Assembly: GCF_006715725.1 (NCBI RefSeq)
Contig: NZ_VFNU01000001.1
Span: 1,240,001 to 1,304,000 of the forward strand
Direction of reading: 5' to 3'
DNA length: 64,000 nt
DNA from: Nocardioides sp. SLBN-35
GTDB lineage: Bacteria; Actinomycetota; Actinomycetes; Propionibacteriales; Nocardioidaceae
Made by a program: the position numbers and the translations under genes
Notes under the pieces: generated by a model
Databases searched by the model: none
The model's input: only the letters and a program-made list of their open reading frames with translations
What the model was told of the DNA's origin: nothing
In this document: piece by piece, positions 24,894 through 32,787 of the stretch
Position numbering within the stretch: position 1 is the stretch's first letter
Layout: each line of letters opens with the position of its first letter

Positions 24894-25352
24894 ATGGTGA
24901 CCATGGCCAAGGGCAAGGTGGGGAAGACCGTCGGGTCGCTCGGTGACTACCTCAAGGAGCAGCGGGTGTCCGCCCGTCTCTCCTTGCGGCAGCTCGCCGA
25001 CCAGGCGGGCGTCTCCAACCCGTACCTGAGCCAGATCGAGCGAGGGCTCCGCAAGCCGTCGGCCGAGGTGCTGCAGCAGATCGCCAAGGCCCTGCGGATC
25101 TCCGCCGAGCAGCTCTACATCAGGGCCGGGATCCTCAGCCCTGATGACGGCGTGGGGGGATCGGTCGAGCTCGCGATCGTGAGCGACACCGGTCTCACCG
25201 AGCGACAGAAGCAGTCGCTCCTCGATGTCTACGCATCGTTCCTCGCGCTCAACGCGGCCGACACGGATGGCTCCGCCGCGGCCGCAGTGGCGCAGGAGGA
25301 CGCGCCGACCAACACCGAGACGGACTCTGACGCCGTCGCCAACGAAGGGTGA
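24894..25352 (+). CDS. Xre-family HTH transcriptional regulator (Rv0474-like)
   Basis: A 152-residue protein with an N-terminal helix-turn-helix (SLGDYLKEQRVSARLSLRQL, then GVSNPYLSQIERG) and a C-terminal acidic Ala/Thr-rich tail. It precedes an hbhA-like gene by 8 nt, and a DUF2516 gene follows nearby. This order matches the M. tuberculosis locus Rv0474-hbhA-Rv0476. ATG 24894 is chosen; ATG 24903 is also possible. It probably represses or activates its own operon through the upstream palindrome. Confidence 0.85.
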   Translation: MVTMAKGKVGKTVGSLGDYLKEQRVSARLSLRQLADQAGVSNPYLSQIERGLRKPSAEVLQQIAKALRISAEQLYIRAGILSPDDGVGGSVELAIVSDTGLTERQKQSLLDVYASFLALNAADTDGSAAAAVAQEDAPTNTETDSDAVANEG

Positions 25353-25360
25353 AACCAGCA

Positions 25361-26005
25361 ATGCCGAAGCTCGAGCTCCCGAAGATCGAGATCCCGACCA
25401 TCGACCTCAAGAAGGTCGACCTCCCCGAGATCCCCGCGGCTGCCGCGAAGCCGATCTACGCCGGCGTCGGTGTGATCGACCTCGCCGTCGAGGAGGTCAA
25501 GACCTACGTCGCCGACGTGCAGGCCAAGGCCATCGCCTACGTCGCCGACGTGCAGAAGGACGTCACCGCCCGCGTCAGCGAGGTGCAGAGCACGGTCAAG
25601 GGCTTCGAGCTCCCCGAGCCCAAGAGCCTGCAGGGCAAGGCCGTCGCCACCTTCGCCGAGCGCCGCACCCAGGCCGAGGCCCGCATCGCCGGCATCCAGG
25701 CCGACGCCAAGGCCCTCCCGGCCAAGGTCCAGAGCAGCGTCAAGGGTGCGTACGACGAGAACGTCGCCACCGCCACCGCGCTCTACGCCGACCTCGCCAA
25801 GCGCGGCGAGGGCGTCGTCGTGAAGCTGCGCACCGGCGAGGCCCCCAAGGCCGCTGCCCCGGCCACGAAGGCTCCCGCCGCGAAGAAGGCCCCCGCCAAG
25901 AAGGCGCCGGCTGCGAAGAAGGCCGCTCCGGCCAAGAAGGCCCCGGCCAAGAAGGCTCCCGCCGCCAAGAAGGCCCCGGCCAAGAAGGCCACCCCGGCCA
26001 GCTGA
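25361..26005 (+). CDS. HbhA-like heparin-binding/apolipoprotein-like protein
   Basis: A 214-residue protein. Residues about 20-165 form a long amphipathic helical region with VEEVKTYVADVQAKA and YVADVQKDVTARVSEVQ, like the coiled coil of mycobacterial HbhA. The C-terminal 50 residues are Lys/Ala/Pro repeats (KKAPAKKAPAAKKA), the cationic tail that binds glycosaminoglycans or nucleic acid. There is no signal peptide, as in HbhA. In a non-pathogen it more likely works in lipid-body or cell-surface organisation. A perfect hairpin terminator follows 13 nt after the stop. Confidence 0.82.
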   Translation: MPKLELPKIEIPTIDLKKVDLPEIPAAAAKPIYAGVGVIDLAVEEVKTYVADVQAKAIAYVADVQKDVTARVSEVQSTVKGFELPEPKSLQGKAVATFAERRTQAEARIAGIQADAKALPAKVQSSVKGAYDENVATATALYADLAKRGEGVVVKLRTGEAPKAAAPATKAPAAKKAPAKKAPAAKKAAPAKKAPAKKAPAAKKAPAKKATPAS

Positions 26006-26018
26006 ACCGGTCGAGCAC

Positions 26019-26052
26019 GAACGGCCCCGAGGCGACTGCCTCGGGGCCGTTC
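26019..26052 (+). terminator. Hairpin terminator after hbhA-like gene
   Basis: A perfect 15-bp stem (26019-26033 with 26038-26052) and a GACT loop, just before the 3' end of the convergent coiled-coil gene at 26060; it may serve both directions. Confidence 0.85.
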
Positions 26053-26059
26053 TGCACGT

Positions 26060-26500
26060 TCAGGCCGAGCGTTGCCCGATCAGGTGCCCCTTGACCAGGG
26101 TCATGTCGGACTCCAGGGCTCCGAGCCGGTGGCCGACGTCGCTGAACCTCGCCTCCATCAGCTCGACGGAGCGGTCGAAGCGGTCGTCGATCTTGGTGTC
26201 GAGGGCGGCGAACCGGGCGTCCATCTTCGACTCGAGATCCCCGAACCGGGCGTCCACGGCGGCGAACCGGGCGTCCATCTTCGACTCGATATCCCCGAAC
26301 CGCGCGTCCACGGCGGCGAACCGGGCGTCCACGGCGGCGAACCGGGTGCTCATCGTGGACTCGAGCGCGTCGGTACGGAGGTCCTGGCGGTCGAACCTGG
26401 CCAGCATCTCGCGTCGGAGCGAGCCGATCGACCACTGCTGAACGCCCAGCATGATGCTGGCGAACACTGCGATCAGCGTCCACACCTGCGGTTCGTTCAC
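26060..26500 (-). CDS. Small membrane-anchored coiled-coil protein with 7/11-residue repeats
   Basis: A 146-residue protein with an N-terminal transmembrane helix (VWTLIAVFASIMLGVQQW), then a coiled coil built of RFAAVDA 7-mers and RFGD(I/L)ESKMDA 11-mers. A final charged segment follows. The repeat DNA (about 26200-26350) is near-identical between units, so copy number may vary. GTG at 26500 is preferred because AGGTGA sits 5 nt upstream; GTG 26509 is an alternative. No known family beyond generic coiled-coil proteins. It interrupts the hbhA-DUF2516 order on the opposite strand. Confidence 0.65.
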   Translation of the reverse strand: MNEPQVWTLIAVFASIMLGVQQWSIGSLRREMLARFDRQDLRTDALESTMSTRFAAVDARFAAVDARFGDIESKMDARFAAVDARFGDLESKMDARFAALDTKIDDRFDRSVELMEARFSDVGHRLGALESDMTLVKGHLIGQRSA

Positions 26501-26706
26501 GGGGCTCACCTCGTCATTGTGCGTCGGTGGCGCCAGCCTGTCATCCAGGCGCGTCCCGGGCGCTCGGTGGGCGAGTCGCCTGTGGAGGAGCGGCGGTGGC
26601 AGCGGGGCTGGGGACGACCGTCGGCGCGGCGGGGTGCTGTGGAGGCCGGTGGGACTGGCGGGAATCGCGATGTCGCCGTGGTGGAGGCGCCAACTACGCT
26701 GGGGCC

Positions 26707-27027
26707 ATGAGCGATGCCTTCGTCCCCCCGCTGCCGTCCTGGCTCGGCGCGGGAGCCGACATCGAGGCGTGGATCTTCGTCGGCGTCTCGTTCGCGCTGC
26801 TCGCCATCAAGATCTTCGCCTTCGTCAGCGCCATCCTGTACTCCGCGGAGTCGTACTCCGCCGCCGACAAGATGTCCAAGGCCGCCTGGTGCGCGATCCT
26901 CGGCGTGGGCCTGCTGATCCAGGTCGTGCCGGTGCCGCTGAGCCTGGTCAACCTGGCGCTGCTGGTCGCGGCGCTGGTCTACCTCGCCGACGTCCGCCCG
27001 GCGCTCGCCGGCCTGCGGCGCCGCTGA
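26707..27027 (+). CDS. DUF2516 membrane protein (Rv0476-like)
   Basis: A 106-residue protein with three predicted helices; SALLAIKIFAFVSAI, ADKMSKAAWCAILG and LVYLADVRPAL are typical of DUF2516. It is conserved next to hbhA in actinobacteria. A TACGCT box 6 nt before the ATG suggests leaderless expression. Converges with manA, 4 nt between stops. Function unknown. Confidence 0.8.
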   Translation: MSDAFVPPLPSWLGAGADIEAWIFVGVSFALLAIKIFAFVSAILYSAESYSAADKMSKAAWCAILGVGLLIQVVPVPLSLVNLALLVAALVYLADVRPALAGLRRR

Positions 27028-27031
27028 CCGA

Positions 27032-28213
27032 TCAGAGCAGGTCGAACAGCAGGCCCCGGGTGTCGGTGGCCGGTACGAACGCCTGGGCGATCTCGCCCGT
27101 GCCGGCGACCCGCAGCTCGCCGTCGCCGTCGTCGGCGTACGCCACGTCGCCGCGGCGCAGGCGGAGCACCTCGTCGCGCCGGTTGGCCAGGGCCACCTCG
27201 CCGCCGGTGCAGACCAGCAGCCGCGGGCCCGAGGCCGGGAGTACGACGCCCGCCGGGTCGGCCGGCGAGCTCTGGGTGACCGACAGCGCGAAGTCGTCGC
27301 TCGGGCTGAACACGTCGGTGGAGTAGTTGAAGACGATCGGCTCGACGCGGGCCGCCCGCGAGGTGCCCTCCTCGAGGCAGCGGACGAGGCCGTGCGGGTC
27401 GACGTGCTTGGTGGTGAGCCCGGCGCGCAGCACGTTGTCGGAGGACACCATCACCTCCAGGCACATCCCGCGCAGGTGGGCGTGGATGATCCCCGTCGCG
27501 AGGTACGCCGCCTCGCCGGCCTGCAGCGTGAGCCGGTTCATCAGCAGGGAGATGAGGACGCCCACGTCGCCGGGGTAGGACTCGGAGAGCTCGACCGCGG
27601 TCTCGAAGGCGCGCTTGACGTCGCGGCCGGCGTCGAGCGCCTTCTGGCAGGCCTGGGCGACCTCGGACACGACCGCCGCGTCCGGCGGCGCCGCGAGCAG
27701 ACCCTCGATCAGCCGCACGATGCCCGGGAAGCCGCTGTTCTCGACCAGGCCGGCCATCAGGTCATCGGCGAGCGGGTGGTCCAGCGCGTCGAGCAGCCGC
27801 ATGATCTCGGACGTACGGCGCAGCCCGACCAGGGTGTCGAAGGTCGACAGCGCGTAGACCATCTCCGGCTTGGGGTGCGGGTCCTTGAAGACCCGCTCGG
27901 GCGCGTCGATCGCGATCCCGGCCTGCTCCTCGGCCGCGAACCCGGCGGCGGCGCGGAGGGCGTCGGGGTGCACCTGGATCGACAGCGGCCGGTCCGCGGC
28001 GAGCACCTTGAGCATGAACCCCAGCTCGCCGGAGACCTCGGTCAGCGGCCGCGTGGCGCCGGATGTGTCGACCACCCGGGCGGCGCCGAGCGGGTGCGTG
28101 CCGACCCACACCTCGGCGATGCGCCGTCCGTCGGCATCGCGGCGCAGGAACCCCGGGATGGCGTCGGCGGAGCCCCAGTCGTAGGACCGGGTGGCGCAGT
28201 CGAGCGCGAGCAA
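27032..28213 (-). CDS. manA: Mannose-6-phosphate isomerase, class I
   Basis: A 393-residue zinc enzyme interconverting mannose-6-phosphate and fructose-6-phosphate, supplying GDP-mannose for glycans. Motifs include RSYDWGS at the N-terminus, LSIQVHPD (Gln and His zinc ligands) and PHPKPEMVYAL (Glu ligand). The TTG at 28213 is chosen because GGAGG lies at ideal spacing (GGAGGTCTCC-TTG) and the product then begins MLALDCATRSYDWG. Confidence 0.93.
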   Translation of the reverse strand: MLALDCATRSYDWGSADAIPGFLRRDADGRRIAEVWVGTHPLGAARVVDTSGATRPLTEVSGELGFMLKVLAADRPLSIQVHPDALRAAAGFAAEEQAGIAIDAPERVFKDPHPKPEMVYALSTFDTLVGLRRTSEIMRLLDALDHPLADDLMAGLVENSGFPGIVRLIEGLLAAPPDAAVVSEVAQACQKALDAGRDVKRAFETAVELSESYPGDVGVLISLLMNRLTLQAGEAAYLATGIIHAHLRGMCLEVMVSSDNVLRAGLTTKHVDPHGLVRCLEEGTSRAARVEPIVFNYSTDVFSPSDDFALSVTQSSPADPAGVVLPASGPRLLVCTGGEVALANRRDEVLRLRRGDVAYADDGDGELRVAGTGEIAQAFVPATDTRGLLFDLL

Positions 28214-28332
28214 GGAGACCTCCTGGGGGAGCGGCGGACACGAGGACTTTACTGGCGGGTCACGAACGGCGCCGTGCATCGCCCGATCCCGGGCGTCCCG
28301 GTCCTCAGTAGGGTCCTCAGTAGGGTCGGGGC

Positions 28333-29337
28333 ATGAAGGTTCTCGTGACCGGCGGCGCCGGCTACCTCGGATCGATCACGGCGAAGGCGCTCGAGCAGGC
28401 CGGGCACACGCCGGTGGTCCTCGACTCGCTGCTGAGCGGCCCGCGGGCCTACGTCGGGGACCGGATCTTCTACGAGGGCGACGTCGCCGACCGGGCGCTG
28501 CTGCGCCGGATCGTCGCCGAGCACCCCGACCTCGACGCCACCGTGCACATGGCGGCGCGGATCGTCGTACCGGAGTCGGTCGAGCTGCCTTATGAGTACT
28601 ACCGCGACAACGTCGCCAAGTCGCTGGAGATGTTCGACGAGCTCACCGCGCTGGGCAAGCCGCGGATCCTCTTCTCCTCGACGGCCTCGCTGTACGCGCT
28701 CACGCCGCGGTTCGAGGTGACCGAGGAGGACGCGGTCGCACCGACCTCGCCGTACGCCCGCACCAAGCGGATGATGGAGCAGGTCCTCGAGGACCTCGCG
28801 AAGGCCACCGACCTGCGGGCGATCATCCTGCGCTACTTCAACCCGATCGGCGCCGACCCCGACCTGACGACCGGCTACCACCTGCGCGACGCGACGCACG
28901 TGGTGCCGCTGATGGCGCAGACCGCGCTCGGCTACCGCGAGAGCTTCACGCTGACCGGCACCGAGCACCCGACCCGCGACGGCACCGGCATCCGCGACTA
29001 CATCCACGTGTGGGACCTGGCTCGCGCGCACGTGCGGGCGATCGAGGAGTTCGACGCCGTGCTGGAGAAGGTGGGGGCGCCGTCCACCTACATCAACCTC
29101 GGCTCCGGCGACGGCGTGACGGTGCGCGAGCTGCTCGCGGCCGTCGAGCGGGTGGTCGGGAAGCCGGTGCCCGTGGTCGAGGCGCCGGCCCGGCCGGGCG
29201 ACGCCGCCGGCGCGTACGCCAACGCGGACAAGGCCCTCGAGCTTCTGGGCTGGAGGACCGAGTTGTCGCTCGACGAGGCGATCGCCTCCGCGCTGGCGTG
29301 GGGGGAGAAGCGGAAGGACGTGCTGGGGTACGCGTGA
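28333..29337 (+). CDS. galE: UDP-glucose 4-epimerase
   Basis: A 334-residue extended SDR: NAD motif GGAGYLGS, SSTASLY and the YARTK catalytic Tyr-Lys. It interconverts UDP-glucose and UDP-galactose. A TAGGGT -10 box lies 6 nt before the ATG, and the segment TCCTCAGTAGGG is directly duplicated (28302-28326), giving two possible -10 boxes. The amidase gene overlaps its stop. Confidence 0.93.
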   Translation: MKVLVTGGAGYLGSITAKALEQAGHTPVVLDSLLSGPRAYVGDRIFYEGDVADRALLRRIVAEHPDLDATVHMAARIVVPESVELPYEYYRDNVAKSLEMFDELTALGKPRILFSSTASLYALTPRFEVTEEDAVAPTSPYARTKRMMEQVLEDLAKATDLRAIILRYFNPIGADPDLTTGYHLRDATHVVPLMAQTALGYRESFTLTGTEHPTRDGTGIRDYIHVWDLARAHVRAIEEFDAVLEKVGAPSTYINLGSGDGVTVRELLAAVERVVGKPVPVVEAPARPGDAAGAYANADKALELLGWRTELSLDEAIASALAWGEKRKDVLGYA

Positions 29338-30179
29338 GCCCCCGCGCCGCCGTCCTGCTCGCCGTCGCCGTCCTGGCGGCGGGATGCACGGCGGACGACC
29401 CGGGAGGTACGTCGGCCGCGTCGTCGCCGGTGCCCAGCGCGCCGGCCGCTTCGTCGACCGCGTCGGCCCCGCCCCCGACGGCTCCGGCCGCACCGGTCCA
29501 GCCGCTCGCGGGGCACGTCGTCGTCCTCGACCCGGGTCACCAGCTGGGCAACGCCCGCTTCCCGTCGCAGGTCAACCGCCGCGTCGACGCGGGCGGGTTC
29601 GACAAGGCGTGCAACACGACGGGGACCTCGACCGACGACGGGTACCCGGAGGCGACCTTCACCTGGCAGGTGGCGGTGGAGGTACGCCGCCGGCTGCGCG
29701 CCCTCGGCGCGCGGGTGGTGCTGACCCGCGACGACAACTCCGCCGACGACTGGGGACCGTGCATCGACGAGCGGGGCCGGATCGGCAACCCGGGGGAGCC
29801 GGGGCCGACCGCGGACGTGCGGATCAGCCTGCATGCCGACGGCAACCGGTCCTCGACCGCGCACGGGTTCCACGTCATCCGGCCCGGCGAGCGGGCCGGA
29901 TGGACCGACGACGTCGTCGCCCCCTCCGAGCGGCTGGCGGTGGCGCTGCGCGACGCGCTCGTCGGTGCCGGGTTCACCCCGTCGACGTACCTCGGCGAGG
30001 ACGGCATCGACGTCCGCACCGATCTCGGCACCCTCAACCACTCCGACGTCCCGGTGGTGATGGCCGAGCTCGGCAACATGCGCGACGACCGCGACGCGTC
30101 GGTCATGGAGAGCGACGCGGGACGGCGGCGCTACGCGCGGGCCGTGGTCACGGCGGTCCGCGGGTTCCTCGGGGTCTGA
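29334..30179 (+). CDS. N-acetylmuramoyl-L-alanine amidase lipoprotein
   Basis: A 281-residue exported amidase_3 enzyme that cleaves the peptide stem from peptidoglycan. The lipobox is LAAGC (Cys 18), followed by a Ser/Pro/Ala linker. Zn ligands are visible in VLDPGHQ (His), DGYPEATFTW (Glu) and SLHADGN (His), with catalytic Glu in VMAELGNM. GTG start overlaps the galE stop (GTGA). The stop codon lies in the first of three tandem GGGGTCTGA units. Confidence 0.9.
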   Translation: MSPRAAVLLAVAVLAAGCTADDPGGTSAASSPVPSAPAASSTASAPPPTAPAAPVQPLAGHVVVLDPGHQLGNARFPSQVNRRVDAGGFDKACNTTGTSTDDGYPEATFTWQVAVEVRRRLRALGARVVLTRDDNSADDWGPCIDERGRIGNPGEPGPTADVRISLHADGNRSSTAHGFHVIRPGERAGWTDDVVAPSERLAVALRDALVGAGFTPSTYLGEDGIDVRTDLGTLNHSDVPVVMAELGNMRDDRDASVMESDAGRRRYARAVVTAVRGFLGV

Positions 30180-30197
30180 GGGGTCTGAGGGGTCTGA
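30171..30197. repeat. Triple 9-bp tandem repeat at the amidase stop
   Basis: GGGGTCTGA three times in a row; the first copy encodes the last Val and stop codon. Confidence 0.8.
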
Positions 30198-30218
30198 GAG
30201 GATCCGGCGGGGTCGGGA

Positions 30219-30407
30219 TCAGTCGCGGGCGTGCCTCCCGAGCTGGGGCGCGGCGAGGGGTGGCGCGGGCATCCGGGCCGGGCCCTCGGTCGACGGCGTG
30301 GGGACGCGGCGCCTCGGGCGGCGGGTGTGCCGCTCGATGTGCGGGCAGCCGCGCGGCCCGTGCTTGAGCACGCAGCGCACCTTGCGTCGGAAACGGCGAA
30401 ACGACAT
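30219..30407 (-). CDS. Small basic hypothetical protein
   Basis: A 62-residue Arg-rich protein, MSFRRFRRKVRC, with CVLKHGPRGCPHIERH offering two Cys and three His. The ATG at 30407 follows CTGGAG by a plausible distance. No family recognised, and third-position GC does not clearly prove coding, so this is tentative. It lies alone in the 345-bp gap between the amidase and gpgS. Confidence 0.4.
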   Translation of the reverse strand: MSFRRFRRKVRCVLKHGPRGCPHIERHTRRPRRRVPTPSTEGPARMPAPPLAAPQLGRHARD

Positions 30408-30511
30408 GACCAACTCCAGGGGGGAGGGAGCACCCACATTTCCCGAGACCCCTCGACAGTAACACCGGGCTCAGGGCTTGGGGAGGCGATCGGGCCCTCG
30501 AAAGAGCGGGG

Positions 30512-30517
30512 TAGGTT
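30512..30517 (+). promoter_or_regulatory. -10 box of gpgS
   Basis: TAGGTT exactly 7 nt before the ATG at 30525, indicating a leaderless transcript for gpgS-folP. Confidence 0.55.
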
Positions 30518-30524
30518 GGCCGGC

Positions 30525-31472
30525 ATGGGCATCCGGGCGGGCCACTGGGACGACTGGGCCCTCGAGGGGCTGCTGGGGCAGAAGGCGACGACAGGTCAGC
30601 GGGTCAGCCTCGTCGTGCCCGCCCGCAACGAGGCCGCCACGGTGGGCGCCGTCGTGTCCCGGGTCCGGGCGGCCCTGATGGACACCGTCTCCCTCGTCGA
30701 CGAGGTGGTCGTGATCGACAGCGACTCCGTCGACGACACCTACGCCGTCGCCGAGTCCGCCGGTGCGCGGGTGCACCGCTCCGCCGAGATCCGCCCCGAC
30801 CTCGGCACCCACCCCGGCAAGGGCGAGGCGATGTGGAAGTCGCTGTTCGTGACGTCGGGCGACCTCGTGGTCTTCATGGACGCCGACCTGCACGACTGGG
30901 ACACCCACTTCGTGCCCGGCCTCCTCGGCCCGCTGCTGCACGACCCCGAGGTGCAGCTGGTCAAGGGCTTCTACGACCGGCCCGGCGCCGACGGCCCGCT
31001 CGAGGGCGGGCGGGTCACCGAGCTGGTCGCGCGGCCGCTGATCGCGCTGCTGTTCCCCGCGCTCGGTGGGCTCGTGCAGCCGCTGGCGGGCGAGTGGGCC
31101 GTACGACGTTCCTGGTTCGCCGGGCTCTCGGTCCCGACGGGCTACGCGGTCGAGCTGGCCGCGCTCGTCGACACCGTGCGGGCCGCCGGTCCCTCGGCGA
31201 TCGCGCAGGTCGACCTCGGCGTACGCGCACACCGGCACCAGGCGCTGCGCGACCTCGGCGGCATGGCCACCCAAATCCTCGCCGCTGCCCTGTCTCGTGC
31301 GGGTGTGACGGCACCCCATGCGAATTGGTCGGCAAATGCCGCAGTTGACGACCAGAACGTAGGGGGTGCGGCGCATCAGGAGGCGGTGCTGCGACAGTAC
31401 CTGCGCGGGCTCGAGCCGGTGGAGCGCGTCGTACCGACCCTCGAGCGACCGGCGGCGGAGGCGTACCTGTGA
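30525..31472 (+). CDS. gpgS: Glucosyl-3-phosphoglycerate synthase
   Basis: A 315-residue GT-A glycosyltransferase. SLVVPARNEAATVG begins the fold, MDADLHDW is the DxD metal site, and LAGEWAVRR and PTGYAVE shape the acceptor site. It makes glucosyl-3-phosphoglycerate, the first step to methylglucose lipopolysaccharide or glucosylglycerate. Its order with a FolP2-type gene mirrors M. tuberculosis Rv1208/Rv1207. The C-terminal segment PHANWSANAAVDDQNVGG is encoded by an orphan copy of the cassette-type palindrome (31311-31369), so that stretch may be a late insertion into the gene. Confidence 0.9.
   Translation: MGIRAGHWDDWALEGLLGQKATTGQRVSLVVPARNEAATVGAVVSRVRAALMDTVSLVDEVVVIDSDSVDDTYAVAESAGARVHRSAEIRPDLGTHPGKGEAMWKSLFVTSGDLVVFMDADLHDWDTHFVPGLLGPLLHDPEVQLVKGFYDRPGADGPLEGGRVTELVARPLIALLFPALGGLVQPLAGEWAVRRSWFAGLSVPTGYAVELAALVDTVRAAGPSAIAQVDLGVRAHRHQALRDLGGMATQILAAALSRAGVTAPHANWSANAAVDDQNVGGAAHQEAVLRQYLRGLEPVERVVPTLERPAAEAYL
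31311..31369. repeat. Orphan cassette-type palindrome inside gpgS
   Basis: Left arm GCACCCCATGCGAATTGGTC (31311-31330, then G) and right arm CGACCAGAACGTAGGGGGTG (31349-31368, then C) form an imperfect 21-bp stem with a 17-nt loop. It matches the hairpins around the gene at 34640, including the AAT/TTC mismatch seen in the copy at 35672. It is translated in frame. Confidence 0.8.
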
Positions 31473-32329
31473 TGAAGCTCGGACGGCACGGGTTCGGAGA
31501 CGACGAGGCGCTGATGATGGCGATCGTCAACCGGACGCCGGACTCGTTCTTCGACAAGGGCGCGACCTGGGCCGAGGACGCCGCGTTCGCGCGGGTCGCC
31601 GAGGTGGTCGCCCAGGGCGCGGAGATCGTCGACATCGGCGGCATCAAGGCCGCGCCCGGCGTCGAGATCTCCGCGGCCGAGGAGAAGGACCGGGTCGTCG
31701 ACTTCGTCGCCCGGGTGCGCTCGGCCTACCCGGACCTGGTCATCTCGGTCGACACCTGGCGCGCGGAGGTCGGCGCGGCGGTGTGCGCGGCCGGCGCCGA
31801 CGTCCTCAACGACGCGTGGGGCGGCGCGGACCCCGAGCTGGTCGACGTCGCGGCGGAGTACGACGCCGCGATCGTCTGCACCCACACCGGCGGTGTGACG
31901 CCGCGGACCCGCCCCTACCGGATCGAGTACGACGACGTGGTCGCCGCCGCGATCGCCGACACCGTCGCGTATGCCTCGCGGGCGCTGGAGGCCGGCGTGG
32001 CCCGCGAGTCGATCGTGATCGACCCGGCCCACGACTTCGGCAAGAACACCTTCCACTCCCTCGAGGTCACCCGCCGGCTGGGGGAGATGGTCGCGACCGG
32101 CTGGCCGGTGCTGGTGTCGCTGTCCAACAAGGACTTCGTCGGCGAGACCCTCGGCCTCGAGGTGGGCGAGCGGCTGCTCGGCACGCTGGCCGCCACCTCG
32201 GTCTGCGCGCTCGCCGGCGCCCGGATCTATCGGGTCCACCAGGTCGTCGAGACCCGGCAGACCGTCGACATGGTGTGGTCGATCGCCGGGCGACGACCGC
32301 CGCTGCGCGCGATCAGGGGCCTGCAGTGA
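31472..32329 (+). CDS. folP: Dihydropteroate synthase homologue, FolP2 type
   Basis: A 285-residue TIM-barrel with NRTPDSFFDKG, the pterin-loop region DIGGIKAAPGVE, SVDTWRAEV and VIDPAHDFGKN. In true DHPS the second motif reads DIGGESTRPG; here IKAAPG replaces it, as in mycobacterial FolP2, which lacks DHPS activity and is tied to gpgS. A role in glucosylglycerate or methylglucose lipopolysaccharide metabolism is therefore more likely than folate synthesis. ATG overlaps the gpgS stop (TGATG). Confidence 0.87.
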   Translation: MKLGRHGFGDDEALMMAIVNRTPDSFFDKGATWAEDAAFARVAEVVAQGAEIVDIGGIKAAPGVEISAAEEKDRVVDFVARVRSAYPDLVISVDTWRAEVGAAVCAAGADVLNDAWGGADPELVDVAAEYDAAIVCTHTGGVTPRTRPYRIEYDDVVAAAIADTVAYASRALEAGVARESIVIDPAHDFGKNTFHSLEVTRRLGEMVATGWPVLVSLSNKDFVGETLGLEVGERLLGTLAATSVCALAGARIYRVHQVVETRQTVDMVWSIAGRRPPLRAIRGLQ

Positions 32330-32787
32330 TCGCGCTCGTACCGGGCGTCCCGGCCCTGCTGCCGTCGTACGCGTCGCTGGAGGATCCCGTCGCCGGGTTG
32401 CGCGCGGCCTGCCTGGGTGCGGTGGCTGCGCTGGGGCCTCGGGTCCGGGTGGTCGCGTCGGGGCCCACCGGTGCGCGAGTCGCGCAGGCACTGGCGGCCG
32501 CCGTCGGTTCCGAGGTGGTCGCCGAGGAGGAGACCGGTGTCCTGGTGGTCGGCAACGGCTCGGCCAAGCGCACCGAGAGGGCGCCCGGGCACTTCGACGA
32601 ACGGGCAGAGGCCTTCGACGCCTCGCTGCGGGAGTCCTTCGACGGCATCGACGCCGCCCTGGCCGACGACCTGTGGGCCGACACCGCCTGCCTGGCCGGG
32701 TTGCCGCCGTTGGCCGAGGCCGAGGTGACCTACGACGACGCGCCGTTCGGGGTGCAGTACTGGGTCGCGACCTGGGACGGCGCGTGA
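32326..32787 (+). CDS. LigB-like (class III extradiol dioxygenase fold) protein
   Basis: A 153-residue protein (VPGVPALLPSYAS, GVLVVGNGSAKRTERAPGHFDERA, LWADTACLAG) of a small actinobacterial family related in fold to LigB dioxygenases but much shorter. The metal-ligand His set of active dioxygenases is not evident, so catalysis is doubtful. GTG overlaps the folP stop (GTGA), keeping it in the gpgS operon. Confidence 0.65.
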   Translation: MIALVPGVPALLPSYASLEDPVAGLRAACLGAVAALGPRVRVVASGPTGARVAQALAAAVGSEVVAEEETGVLVVGNGSAKRTERAPGHFDERAEAFDASLRESFDGIDAALADDLWADTACLAGLPPLAEAEVTYDDAPFGVQYWVATWDGA

